DNA of 64,000 nt, taken from NCBI GenBank assembly GCA_930367205.1, contig OV884014.1, forward strand, positions 118,923,768 to 118,987,767, written 5' to 3'. This document shows, piece by piece, positions 27,875-36,621 of this stretch. Position numbers and translations under genes: made by a program. How positions within the stretch are numbered: the first letter of the stretch is position 1; each line of letters opens with the position of its first letter. The notes beneath the pieces were generated by a model. That model searched no databases. It was not told the origin of the DNA and saw nothing but the letters and a program-made list of their open reading frames with translations. Source of the stretch: Acanthosoma haemorrhoidale (taxonomy: Eukaryota > Arthropoda > Insecta > Hemiptera > Acanthosomatidae).

Positions 27875-29446
27875 TTAAAAACTTGATTTATACAATTTAC
27901 TTAAAATTACTTTATGATCATCAATAGTAATAGGTGTTGTTGAAACCTTTACATTATTTAAAGGTAAATTTGAATTTTGGATCTTTTTACAATTTCTTTT
28001 ATAAATAAAAATGTTAATTAGTACAATGATTAGAATAATACATAATACAAAAGAATAATGATAAATATTAGTGTTGTCTACAAAGGACAATATTTCTAAT
28101 TCTGGTATAGTATAATTATTTGTTTCTAACATAGTTGTATTTAATATTACATTTTCATAAAATGGTTGTAAAATAGTGTTAAAATCATGAGTATAAATTT
28201 TATTAAATTCTGGAAAGCAATCCTCCTTACTAATATTAATTAATCCTACATTTGGTAAAAATACAGTGTTATTATGACAATCTGTTATTTTTTTAATATT
28301 TACAGTGATATATTGCTTAATATGATCTAAATATCTTATATTATTTTGATTACTTAATACTAGTTTACATTCTTTTAAATTTCCGTTATGTACAATAGAT
28401 GAAACACATTTTGATTCTGTTTTATTAAGATTTATACAGTAATAATTGTCAATAAAAATACAACTTCCTTGATAGAGAGTGGCTCCTTTTTGTAAGTAAA
28501 GATCAGTTTTTAAATCAATTTCGTAAATTGTCTGGTTTATAATTCTTGGTACTGATATCACAAAATATCCTTTATAGGATTCATCATGAATTGGTAATTT
28601 GATAAAAGTATGGATTATATTGTGATGAGTTGAACAAAAGATTTTACTATTTGTCCATAGAATTTCAGTATTATCTGAGATTAGTTTTATGTTACTTGGT
28701 AGATTTTTTATTACATCAATCATTAAATTGGTGTGAACAATGCCAAGCTTACAAAATTCTAAAGATAAAGTTAAATCTTTAATTTTATTTAATAAATGCA
28801 TGATGTGAATATATAAGTCATAAGCTTTTTCATTTTGTCCTAGCGATTCGAATTTTTGTCTATTAATTATGAAATTTTTATTAATTGTTTTGATTTCATT
28901 CTGGTAATCCTCAATCAGACGTTTATTAATATTGACAGAATTTTCGATGTTATGTTCAATCTTATAATTATTTTGTTCTACATTTGAAATTATTTTATCG
29001 TAGTATTCCTTGTCGTCATTATTCATATTACCTGTTATCCAACTAATAACATTACCTAGACCATTTATCAAGCCTCGTCTATGACGATTTTTAATATCTC
29101 TTTGTTGCATTAATTGAAATTGTTCAAAAACTTCGTTTGTTAAATCTTTTAGCAAATGATACATTTTATGTGATCTAAAGTTAGTAACATGATCTTCAAT
29201 ATTTATTATTTCTACTTCTAATAAACTTAAATTATAAAAATGATAAGTTTCATAATATTGATTAACTACTCTAATATTATTTACAGAATAATGGAGAATT
29301 CCTGGAGAGTTAGTGAGATCTACTACTTTTATCGTCAGAATCTTCTGAAGATGAAGTATCAGAATTATTGACATGTAGTGAATCTTCATCTGAAACAAAA
29401 TGTTTCCTCTTTTTACGTTTGTTGGGTCTCCTAACGTTATCAACAT
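27875..29446 (-). CDS. env: Env: F-type fusion glycoprotein of an errantivirus-like element
   Basis: Open frame of 523 codons from an ATG. Seen in the protein: a hydrophobic signal-like stretch at residues 25-36 (MSIILILHLQKI), a furin-type site RHRR at 121-124, and right after it a glycine-rich hydrophobic fusion-peptide-like segment, GLINGLGNVISWITG (125-139). A helical region follows at about 145-235, then a cysteine-bearing ectodomain (C232, C271, C329, C337, C347, C360, C390, C410) with several N-glycosylation sequons. A transmembrane anchor lies at about 464-482, with a cytoplasmic tail of about 40 residues. This order matches the env/F-protein family of insect errantiviruses and baculoviruses, which mediates membrane fusion. 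The first 137 nt overlap the integrase remnant in another frame. In the family env is made from a spliced mRNA, so the true N-terminus may differ: residues before about 20 look unlike a signal peptide. No internal stop is present. Whether it is expressed is unknown. Confidence 0.88.
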   Translation of the reverse strand: MLITLGDPTNVKRGNILFQMKIHYMSIILILHLQKILTIKVVDLTNSPGILHYSVNNIRVVNQYYETYHFYNLSLLEVEIINIEDHVTNFRSHKMYHLLKDLTNEVFEQFQLMQQRDIKNRHRRGLINGLGNVISWITGNMNNDDKEYYDKIISNVEQNNYKIEHNIENSVNINKRLIEDYQNEIKTINKNFIINRQKFESLGQNEKAYDLYIHIMHLLNKIKDLTLSLEFCKLGIVHTNLMIDVIKNLPSNIKLISDNTEILWTNSKIFCSTHHNIIHTFIKLPIHDESYKGYFVISVPRIINQTIYEIDLKTDLYLQKGATLYQGSCIFIDNYYCINLNKTESKCVSSIVHNGNLKECKLVLSNQNNIRYLDHIKQYITVNIKKITDCHNNTVFLPNVGLINISKEDCFPEFNKIYTHDFNTILQPFYENVILNTTMLETNNYTIPELEILSFVDNTNIYHYSFVLCIILIIVLINIFIYKRNCKKIQNSNLPLNNVKVSTTPITIDDHKVILSKLYKSSF

Positions 29447-29861
29447 GTGTTGTTAATTGCCTAGCGCCTTGGATTAACACATTTACTTTTCTGAATTTGT
29501 CTCTACTTTTAATCTTCGATTGAGTATCTTTGATAAATTCTTGATTTATTAATTCAGGTGGATCTTCCCGATTTTTATTTAATTTTTCTGTACGCTTTAT
29601 CTTTTCTTCATTAATTTTTGTGTGAGCTAATTCATGCAAAAGTTGTAAATCTTTATGATACTTTTGTACGTATAGTTCTGTTATACTAATATTTTTGTTG
29701 TTGTTATTTTCTTTTATAAATCCGAAAGTGATTTCATTGGGTGTTAATTTTAGATTGTTATTTAAGGTATTATTGTACGCAATAATTGCAAGTTTTAATT
29801 TTTGTTCAAATGAATAAGATATTAGATTAATGCTTACTTTAATGACTTGTAGTCCTATATT
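29310..29861 (-). pseudogene. pol: Integrase C-terminal remnant of pol
   Basis: Open frame of about 183 codons beginning right after an in-frame TAA at 29862-29864. The first recognisable piece, around 29770-29820, reads EQKLKLAIIAYNNTL...LTPNEITFG. This resembles the stretch after the integrase catalytic core in gypsy elements (LRLAIIAYNN...LTPFEL.FG). A lysine-rich linker and the tail TTHVDNVRRPNKRKKRK follow, resembling the family's C-terminal domain, which reads through a DNVRRP-type motif into a basic end. An acidic serine tail (SDTSSSEDSDDKSS) closes it. The zinc-binding HHCC domain and the DDE catalytic residues are absent, so it cannot integrate DNA. It overlaps the env start in a different frame, as in intact relatives. 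The start of the remnant marks the deletion boundary. Confidence 0.82.
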
Positions 29862-29920
29862 TTATTCATGATAATAAAAGTTTTCGAATTTTTATTCATG
29901 ATAATAAAAGTTTTCGAATG
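29861..29920. repeat. 30-bp tandem duplication at the pol deletion junction
   Basis: The 30-bp unit tttattcatgataataaaag plus ttttcgaatt occurs twice in a row (29861-29890 and 29891-29920), with a mismatch only at the last base. It sits exactly where integrase homology ends and non-coding filler begins. This suggests duplication during repair of the break that removed most of pol. Confidence 0.9.
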
Positions 29921-30361
29921 GCAAATCTCCAATACACCTATATAATATTCAAATCAAGGGAAAACATATCGATTATAATCTTAACATTGAAGAATAATAA
30001 ATTAATCCAAAAATTCATTTTATAATTATTATTGTAGACTTTTACTTTTGTTAACATTCAAACAGTTTGGATTTTCTTATAGGTACATTACAATATCAAA
30101 ATGTGTGTCCTCAAATGTTACATGTGCTTGATTGATGTCATTTTACGACAAAATCTTTTAATTGATTTTAAATTTTAAGCTTTTAAATATCTTTTAACAC
30201 ATTTCCAAATCTGAATGTACACTACAATAAACTTTAATTTCCAAATTCTACACGTGCCTAATTGCCATTTTTTAATAATAGATTTTTTTATTAATTTTAA
30301 ATTTTTTATTTTATTTATTTATTTATTTTTTAATTACTTTTTTATATTTATCCGATTATCA
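29862..30361 (-). other. AT-rich non-coding filler replacing RT, RNase H and integrase core
   Basis: About 500 bp lies between the protease stop and the integrase remnant, where about 2.5 kb of reverse transcriptase, RNase H and integrase sequence would be expected. It is very AT-rich, has stops in all frames that I checked and shows no RT motif. Two diverged direct repeats can be seen: 30084-30180 and 30218-30310 share 'tacattacaata'/'tacactacaata', 'catgtgc'/'cacgtgc' and 'ttaattgattttaaatttt'-like blocks. The origin of the filler is unknown. Confidence 0.75.
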
Positions 30362-31156
30362 TTATTTCGTAATAATAGAGTATAGCTCTTTTTTCTTTTT
30401 CTTTTTATAATTATATTCAATGGTATTAAAAACATCCCTGAAATTATTTTTCATTTTGTTTCCTCTAAACTCGCAAAAAGGGTTCTCACTTAAATGAGCT
30501 GAAATTTTTAATTCTAATTTGTTATTACTACTTATTTCTCTTATTATTTCTTTATCAATTACTAATTGAGGTTCACACGAGTTACCTGACATTTTATTTT
30601 TATTTTCTTCCAATTTATTTTTTAAGTCTTCCACTTCCTTCTCTATTTTATTATTTTTGTTAAGGCTTTCTTTATTATGTGTACCTAAATCATTTTTAAT
30701 TTCATTAGTATCTTCGATATGAAACATTTCGTCTCTTTCAAGTTTGTATTTTATTCCCATTATTTTTATTTCCATGTCTTCTAAATTTATATTAGTTTTT
30801 AACATTTTCATTGTTTCGTACCCAAGTAAAATATCAAACCGTGAACTAATAGGATAAACTAAGAACTTTACTTCTTGATTAATTCCTATCAGATTTTGCA
30901 GGTTGAGGTTTACACTTTGTGTTCCTTCTGCTCGTCCTGTAGGGGTTTTTATCGCGAAGTTTTCTATGTTTATTTTAGCATCTTTCGGAATTGCTTGGGG
31001 ACAAATATAATTTTTTGTTGCTCCTGTGTCAATTAACCATTTATTATTTTCTTTATCCAAGAGCTGTGGTAAATTATTTAAAAAATTAACTTCGTCACTT
31101 ATTTTAATTACATTCGATCCGGTGGTTCTCCTTTGTTCGGACCTTGGTCTAAAAAA
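30362..31156 (-). CDS. pro: Protease (Pro) domain, expressed as Gag-Pro by -1 frameshift
   Basis: This frame lies -1 to gag and opens exactly at the slippery site; the codon before it in this frame is TAA. About 264 codons follow. The aspartic protease active site reads WLIDTGAT at about residues 40-47 counted from the slip site, with ILLGY (the ILG-type conserved motif) at about 109-113. Both fit a retroviral-type dimeric protease that processes Gag. There is no ATG between the slip site and the active site, so translation as a Gag fusion is the likely route. After about residue 130 the protein turns lysine- and glutamate-rich and ends in a KKKKKK run. No reverse transcriptase motif follows, because the rest of pol is missing. 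Whether the tail is native pro/RT linker or read-in filler is unclear. Confidence 0.85.
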   Translation of the reverse strand, partial: FFRPRSEQRRTTGSNVIKISDEVNFLNNLPQLLDKENNKWLIDTGATKNYICPQAIPKDAKINIENFAIKTPTGRAEGTQSVNLNLQNLIGINQEVKFLVYPISSRFDILLGYETMKMLKTNINLEDMEIKIMGIKYKLERDEMFHIEDTNEIKNDLGTHNKESLNKNNKIEKEVEDLKNKLEENKNKMSGNSCEPQLVIDKEIIREISSNNKLELKISAHLSENPFCEFRGNKMKNNFRDVFNTIEYNYKKKKKKELYSIITK

Positions 31157-32292
31157 TTATCTTCATTAGTTTCAAGTTGTTTTACTCTTTCAGTTAATAT
31201 TCTAATTTGTTCATCTCTCTCATCCTCGGCGTAATGTACGCGATTAGAAACAGTTCTCATCGAAACCGTATTTGAATCATTTTGTTGTGGTGGATCTACT
31301 TTTTGTTGATTATTTCTCCAATTTCCGGATGGAGGTTTATTAAAGAATCCATGTTGAGATTTTGGATCCCATGATTGATTATGAATAGGTTTTTGATAAT
31401 TTTGTTGATTATTTGGGTAATTGTGATAATTTGGTTGTGCATTTTGATAACTTTTATAATTTTGGTTTTGTTGATGTTGATAATCTTGTTTTTGTTCATG
31501 AGGTTGTTTTTGAAATTGTTTTTCATATTTATGTTTGTAATTTGGATCGAAATTTTTGCCTTTATAATTCGATTGGTGTGGTTGGTGGTGTTTGTCTTTT
31601 CGACTACCCGGACCGTACACCCGATGCACAATGTGCGCAGCGTTATTTCTTAAGATTTCGTCAATATCTTCGATTGTCTCGAATTTAATATGATAAATAA
31701 AATCAGTAAGCGAGGGATGTAAATTATGAACGGTGTGATGTGATATCTGTTTGTCGTATCTTTCCATTTCCGACTGTTTATTCACTATTTCCGAGTCGGC
31801 ATACACGCGAGCATATAAATCGCATCTTTTCTTACCTAATCTTTCTAAGTAATCATGTGGGTTTTCGTTATGGTACGATTTAGTATTGAGTATTTCTGAT
31901 ATTAATTGCTCTCTCGTTCGCGTATCTTGATATTTACGTTTAAGGAATGTGAAAATTTCTGTCACACTAGTGAATTCCTTATCATAGGTTGCAATTTTTG
32001 CTTTTCCTTTTAGCTTAGTTAATAAAGTTAATACTAATTTTGAATGGTTTATATCTTTATATTGGTTATCATCTTTACAATATAAGTCATACACAAATGT
32101 TGTATTTCTAATAAAATCTACTAATTGTAAAGGATCACCATCATATTCCGGAATTAATTTAAAATCATGATCTTTTATTTCCATAGCCATCTCTGAATTT
32201 GTATTTTCTAATAGTAATTGATCAATATTATCTAGATTAAAAGTTGTATGTACTTGTCTTAATTGGTTTAATCTATCCTGTAAATTTGACAT
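31108..32292 (-). CDS. gag: Gag structural protein of the errantivirus-like element
   Basis: A 394-codon open frame from an ATG, ending 46 nt after the frameshift site. Residues about 43-200 look like a gypsy-group capsid, with F-K-LIPEYDGDPLQLVDF at about 44-60 and a helical region containing LISEILNTK and NPHDYLERLGKKR. Residues about 225-330 are basic and rich in H, Q, N, K and Y. This is probably the nucleic-acid-binding part; there is no CCHC zinc knuckle, which is common in errantiviral Gag. A short coiled coil (DEQIRILTERVKQLE) lies at about 360-374. The frame is intact. The upstream in-frame stop TAA at 32308 and the absence of an earlier ATG in this frame support this start. Gag would form the particle around element RNA in the cytoplasm. 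Confidence 0.88.
   Translation of the reverse strand: MSNLQDRLNQLRQVHTTFNLDNIDQLLLENTNSEMAMEIKDHDFKLIPEYDGDPLQLVDFIRNTTFVYDLYCKDDNQYKDINHSKLVLTLLTKLKGKAKIATYDKEFTSVTEIFTFLKRKYQDTRTREQLISEILNTKSYHNENPHDYLERLGKKRCDLYARVYADSEIVNKQSEMERYDKQISHHTVHNLHPSLTDFIYHIKFETIEDIDEILRNNAAHIVHRVYGPGSRKDKHHQPHQSNYKGKNFDPNYKHKYEKQFQKQPHEQKQDYQHQQNQNYKSYQNAQPNYHNYPNNQQNYQKPIHNQSWDPKSQHGFFNKPPSGNWRNNQQKVDPPQQNDSNTVSMRTVSNRVHYAEDERDEQIRILTERVKQLETNEDNFLDQGPNKGEPPDRM
31150..31156 (-). promoter_or_regulatory. Programmed -1 ribosomal frameshift site U UUU UUA
   Basis: In the gag frame the codons read AAT TTT TTA, giving the canonical heptamer T TTT TTA. The protease frame is closed by a TAA immediately upstream and opens at this heptamer. 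It then overlaps gag for about 45 nt before the gag stop. A downstream stem or pseudoknot was not worked out. Confidence 0.85.
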
Positions 32293-32591
32293 AAAATAAA
32301 CTTATAATTACTTATAATTACCATCAAGTATGTTGTCTTCAGTGGAAAAATCTTCTTCCTTGGTGCTGCGAAGTCTCAACAAATAGTTTTGAAACTCGGG
32401 TGATAAGATTTGAAAATCTTCAGAAAGTTGAAAGATACCTCTGTAGTCGTGGAGAATGCTTGCTATACTTGTATACGCAGTGGCAATCTTCCTCAAGACG
32501 GAGAGAAGTAGTTATGCTGCTTGATTTCGGTATTACACACGATTCTAAGCTCCGCAAAGTTACTTTAAATACCTTCAAAATTCCTCCCAAG
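32293..32591 (-). other. 5' leader between primer site and gag
   Basis: About 300 nt of leader RNA. A 62-codon frame (32308-32496) in the same frame as gag has no ATG, starting only at a TTG, and is closed by stops just before gag. A 10-bp tandem duplication (taattataag twice) sits at its end, about 32301-32320. I see no protein family in it. It probably carries the packaging and splice-donor signals, but none was identified. Confidence 0.5.
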
Positions 32592-32609
32592 TACCTCGTT
32601 CGGGCGCCA
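32592..32609 (-). other. Primer binding site, tRNA-Lys(UUU)-like
   Basis: The minus strand reads TGGCGCCCGAACGAGGTA, starting with the last base of the 5' LTR. The first 12 bases match the complement of the 3' end of animal tRNA-Lys(UUU), including CCA, the discriminator base and the 3' acceptor strand. The following bases (GAGGTA versus AGGGAC) diverge. The one-base overlap with the LTR end is usual in this group. Confidence 0.8.
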
Positions 32610-32825
32610 GTTAAATATCTTCAAAGCACACAAGACTTTGTAAAAAGATTTATTTTGAATAACAAACATAAATGACATGGTAATATACAGATCTAATCTA
32701 GCATAGTGACGGGCTAATGAGATACAATGGACTGACCTCCTTCTCTGATTCTCACGGGTTTAAATAAGAGTCAGCAAAGGGGTGATTCATAGTTCTTAGA
32801 ATGCTAGCACGGGTGCACTATAACT
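32609..32825 (-). repeat. 5' LTR of the errantivirus-like element
   Basis: 217-bp LTR upstream of gag in element orientation, with termini AGTT...AACT. On the minus strand it contains TATTTAAA (32759-32766), an arthropod TCAGTC initiator and AATAAA (32649-32654), giving a plausible U3-R-U5 structure. It differs from the 3' LTR at two positions, indicating a recent insertion. Confidence 0.95.
32730..32766 (-). promoter_or_regulatory. LTR promoter: TATA box and arthropod initiator
   Basis: On the minus strand TATTTAAA (32766-32759) begins 33 nt before the A of TCAGTC (A at 32733). TCAGTC matches the arthropod initiator TCAKTY, and the spacing is that of a focused RNA polymerase II promoter. 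No matching downstream promoter element was found at +28 to +32. This would drive the full-length gag-pro RNA. Confidence 0.72.
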
Positions 32826-32829
32826 ATAT
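32826..32829. repeat. Target-site duplication ATAT (right flank)
   Basis: ATAT follows the LTR end AACT and continues into 'actattaaatgatg' of the interrupted satellite A monomer. It pairs with 27599-27602. Confidence 0.88.
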
Positions 32830-34623
32830 ACTATTAAATGATGTCGATTATGACAGTGTACCGTACCATTGGCACTCATAGTATCACGTGATACGATCGT
32901 ATGATTGAAGTCACGAGTGAATATAATATCAAATGATGTCAATTATGATAGTGTACCGCATCATTGGCACTCATTATATCACTTGATACGATCGTATGAT
33001 TGAAGTCACGAGTGAATATATCATCAAATGATGTTGAATATGATTGTATAATGTGTCATTGGCACACATTGTATCACGTGATACGATCGTATGATTAAAG
33101 TTACGAGTGAATGCAACATCAAATGATGTCGATTATGATAGTGTACCGCATCATTGGCAATCATTATATCACGTGATACGATCGTATGATGAAAGTTACG
33201 AGTGAATATAACATCAAATGATGTCTAATAGGATTGTATAATGTATCATTAGCACTCATTGTTTCACTTGATACGATCGTATGATTAAAGTTACGATTGG
33301 AGATACTAATAAATGATGTTGAATATAATAGTGCACCATATCATTAGCACTTATTGTATCATGTGATGCGATCGTATGATTGAAGTCACGAGTGGATATA
33401 ATATCAAATGATGTCAATTATGATAGTGTTGCGTATCATAAGCACTCATTGTATCACGTGATACGATGGTATGATTAAAGTTACGATTGGAGATACTAAT
33501 AAATGATGTTGAATATAATAGTGCACCATATCATTAGCACTTATTGTATCATGTGATGCGATCGTATGATTAAAGTTACAAGTGAATATAACATCAAATG
33601 ATGTCGATTATAATAGTGTACCGCATCATTGGCACTCATTATATCACGTGATACTATCGTATGATTGAAGTCACGAGTGAATATAACATCAAATAATGCT
33701 AAATATGATTGTATAGTGTAGCATTGACACTCATTGTATCACGAGATACGATCGTATGATTGAAGTCACGAGTGAATATAACATCAAATGATGTTGAATA
33801 TGATTGTATAATGTATCATTAGCACTCATTGTTTCACGTGATACGATCGTATGATTAAAGTTACAGGTGAATATAACATCAAATCATGTCGATTATGATA
33901 GTGTACCGCATCATTGGCACTCATTATATCACGTGATACTATCGTATGATTGAAGTCACGAGTGAATATAACATCAAATGATGCTACATATGATTGTATA
34001 GTGTATCATTAGCACTCATTATATCACGTGATACGATCGTATGATTAAGGTTACGAGTGAATAAACTATTAAATGATGTCGAATATGATAGTGTACCGCA
34101 TCATTGGCACTCATTGTTTCACGTGATACGATCGTATGATCAAAGTTACGAGTGAATATGACATCAAATGATGTCAAATATGATAGTGTGCCGTATCATT
34201 TGCACTTATTGTATCACGTGATACAATCGTATGATTGAAGTTAGAGTGAATATACTATTAAATAATGTCGATTATGACAGTGTACTGTATCATTGGCACT
34301 CATTGTATCACGTGATACGATCGTATGATTGAAGTCATGAATGAATATAACATCAAATAATGCTAAATATGATTGTATAGTGTAGCATTGACACTCATTG
34401 TATCACGAGATACGATCGTATGATTAAAGTCACGAGTGAATATAACATCAAATGATGTTGAATATGATTGTATAATGTATCATTAGCACTCATTGTTTCA
34501 CGTGATACGATCGTATGATTAAAGTTACGAGTGAATATACTATTAAATGATGTCGATTATGATAGTGTACCGCATCATTGGCACTAATTGTATCACGTGA
34601 TACGATCGTATGATCAAAGCTAC
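32826..34623. repeat. Satellite A block (A4, right part)
   Basis: Continuation of the interrupted A array, about 19 monomers. At 34120-34165 a monomer with an ordinary cacgtgatacg core carries the rare 'gatcaaagttacgagtgaatatgac' sequence that normally flanks the right edge of a B block. Here no B precedes it. The stretch of about 33740-34623, together with B5, is repeated at a shift of 4755 bp (about 38495-40874). Confidence 0.92.
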
Positions 34624-36119
34624 GAGTTAACATAATAGGGCAGGAATTATTGTACCAGCTATGAATTACGCATTTTTGTAAAATTCTACTTTTTGACGAT
34701 ATTTTTCTTGTTTTGGTATGAGGAAATCATAATTGTTCAGGAGCTAACGTACCAGCTATAAAATACTCTTATATGTAAAAATTTAACTTTTTGATGACAT
34801 TTTCCTTGTTTTGGTATCAGGAGAACATAATAAGGCAGGAGCTAACGTACTAGCTGAGAAATACGCATTTTTGTAAAAATTTGAGTTTTCGACGATATTT
34901 TCCTTGTTTTGGTATCAGGAGAACATAATGGGGCAGGAGCTAACGTACTAGCTATGAAATACGCATTTTCGAAAAATTCGACTTTTTGACGATATTTTCC
35001 TTGATTTCGTATCAGGAGAACATAAAAGAGCAGGAGCTAACGTTCCAGCTATGAAATACGCATTTTTGTAAAAATTTGAATTTTAGACGATATTTTCTTT
35101 GTTTTGGTATCAGGAGAACATAATGGGACAGGAGCTAACGTACCAGCTATGAAATACGCATTTTTGTAAAAATTTGAGTTTTTGACGATATTATCCTTGA
35201 TTTCGTATCAGGAGAACATAAAAGAGCAGGAGCTAACGTTCCAGCTACAAAAAACGCATTTTTGTAAAAATTTGAATTTTAGACGATATTTTCTTTGTTT
35301 TGGTATCAGGAGAACATAATGGGGCAGGAGCTGACGTGCTAGCTATGAAATACGCATTTTTTAAAAATTCAACTTTTTGACGATATTTTTCTGGTTTTCG
35401 TATCAGGAGAACATAATAGGGCAGGAGCTAACGTCCTAGCTCTAAATACGCATTTTTGTAAAAATTCGACTTTTTGACGTCATTTTCCTTGTTTTGGCAT
35501 CAGGAGAACATAATGGGGCAGGAGCTAACGTACTAGCTATGAAATACGCATTTTCGAAAAATTCGACTTTTTGACGATATTTTCTTTGATTTCGTATCAG
35601 GAGAACATAAAAGAGCAGGAGCTAACGTTCCAGCTATGAAATACCCATTTTTTAAAAATTCGACTTTTTGACGATATTTTCCTTGTTTTCGTATCAGGAG
35701 AACATGATGGGGCAGGAGCTGACGTACTAGCTATGAAATACGCATTTTTTAAAAATTCGACTTTTTGACGATATTTTCTAGGTTTTCGTATCAGGAGAAC
35801 ATAATGGGGCAGGAGCTAACGTACCAGCTATGAAATACGCATTTTTGTAAAAATTTGACTTTTGGACGATATTTTCTTTGTTTCGGTATCAGGAGAACAT
35901 AATGGGACAGGAGCTAACGTACTAGCTCTAAATACGCATTTTAGTAAAAATTCGAATTTTTGACGACATTTTTCTTGTTTTGGTATCAGGAGAACATAAT
36001 GGGGCAGGTGCTAACGTACAAGCTATGAAATACGCATTTTTGTAAAAATTCAACTTTTTTAAAATGTTTTCTTTGTTTTGGTATCAGGAGTACATAAAGG
36101 GGCAAGAGCTAACGTACAA
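34624..36119. repeat. Satellite B block (B5), 1496 bp
   Basis: First of three B blocks of identical length (1496 bp), with the same monomer order. Markers shared by the three are 'gagaacataataaggcagg', the 'gctacaaaaaacgc' variant and 'cgatattatccttg'. The 20-bp palindrome at the right edge carries a G-to-A change (catacaatcg) in all three. Confidence 0.93.
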
Positions 36120-36621
36120 GATCATACAATCGTATGATCAAAGTTACGAGTGAATATGACATCAAATGATGTCAAATATGATAGTGTGCCGTATCATTTG
36201 CACTTATTGTATCACGTGATACAATCGTATGATTGAAGTTAGAGTGAATATACTATTAAATAATGTCGATTATGACAGTGTACTGTATCATTGGCACTCA
36301 TTGTATCACGTGATACGATCGTATGATTGAAGTCATGAATGAATATAACATCAAATAATGCTAAATATGATTGTATAGTGTAGCATTGACACTCATTGTA
36401 TCACGAGATACGATCGTATGATTAAAGTCACGAGTGAATATAACATCAAATGATGTTGAATATGATTGTATAATGTATCATTAGCACTCATTGTTTCACG
36501 TGATACGATCGTATGATTAAAGTTACGAGTGAATATACTATTAAATGATGTCGATTATGATAGTGTACCGCATCATTGGCACTAATTGTATCACGTGATA
36601 CGATCGTATGATCAAAGCTAC
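36120..36621. repeat. Satellite A block (A5), 502 bp
   Basis: Shortest A block, about 5.3 monomers. With the B block before it, it forms a unit that repeats at 1998 bp: about 34122-36119 and 36120-38117 are tandem copies. The same A segment precedes B7 at about 38877-39378. Confidence 0.92.

Larger units (their letters stand above)
27603..32825 (-). mobile_element. Errantivirus-like (Ty3/gypsy) LTR element with env, pol-deleted
   Basis: A 5223-bp provirus inserted in satellite A and read on the minus strand. It has two 217-bp LTRs that differ at two positions, AGTT...AACT termini and a 4-bp ATAT target duplication on both flanks. It also has a tRNA-Lys-like primer site, a G-rich polypurine tract, gag, protease, an integrase remnant and an env with a furin-type site. 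Intact errantiviruses are about 7-8 kb. Here reverse transcriptase, RNase H and the integrase catalytic core are missing and replaced by about 500 bp of AT-rich filler. It can move only if supplied in trans. Family assignment rests on the LTR ends, the ATAT duplication and the F-like env; the exact lineage is not determined. Confidence 0.93.

Noticed and set aside
29861..30361. Remnant reverse transcriptase between protease and integrase
   Set aside because: No YxDD-type or other RT motif was recognisable on the minus strand, and the stretch is full of stops.
31375..31688. Plus-strand open frames of about 91 codons opposite gag, and the minus-strand frame at 31296-31631
   Set aside because: They are shadows of the low-complexity H/Q/N/K-rich part of gag in other frames.
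32308..32496. 62-codon frame just upstream of and in frame with gag
   Set aside because: It has no ATG, is separated from gag by two stops and resembles no family. It is treated as leader, although loss of an ancient Gag extension cannot be excluded.
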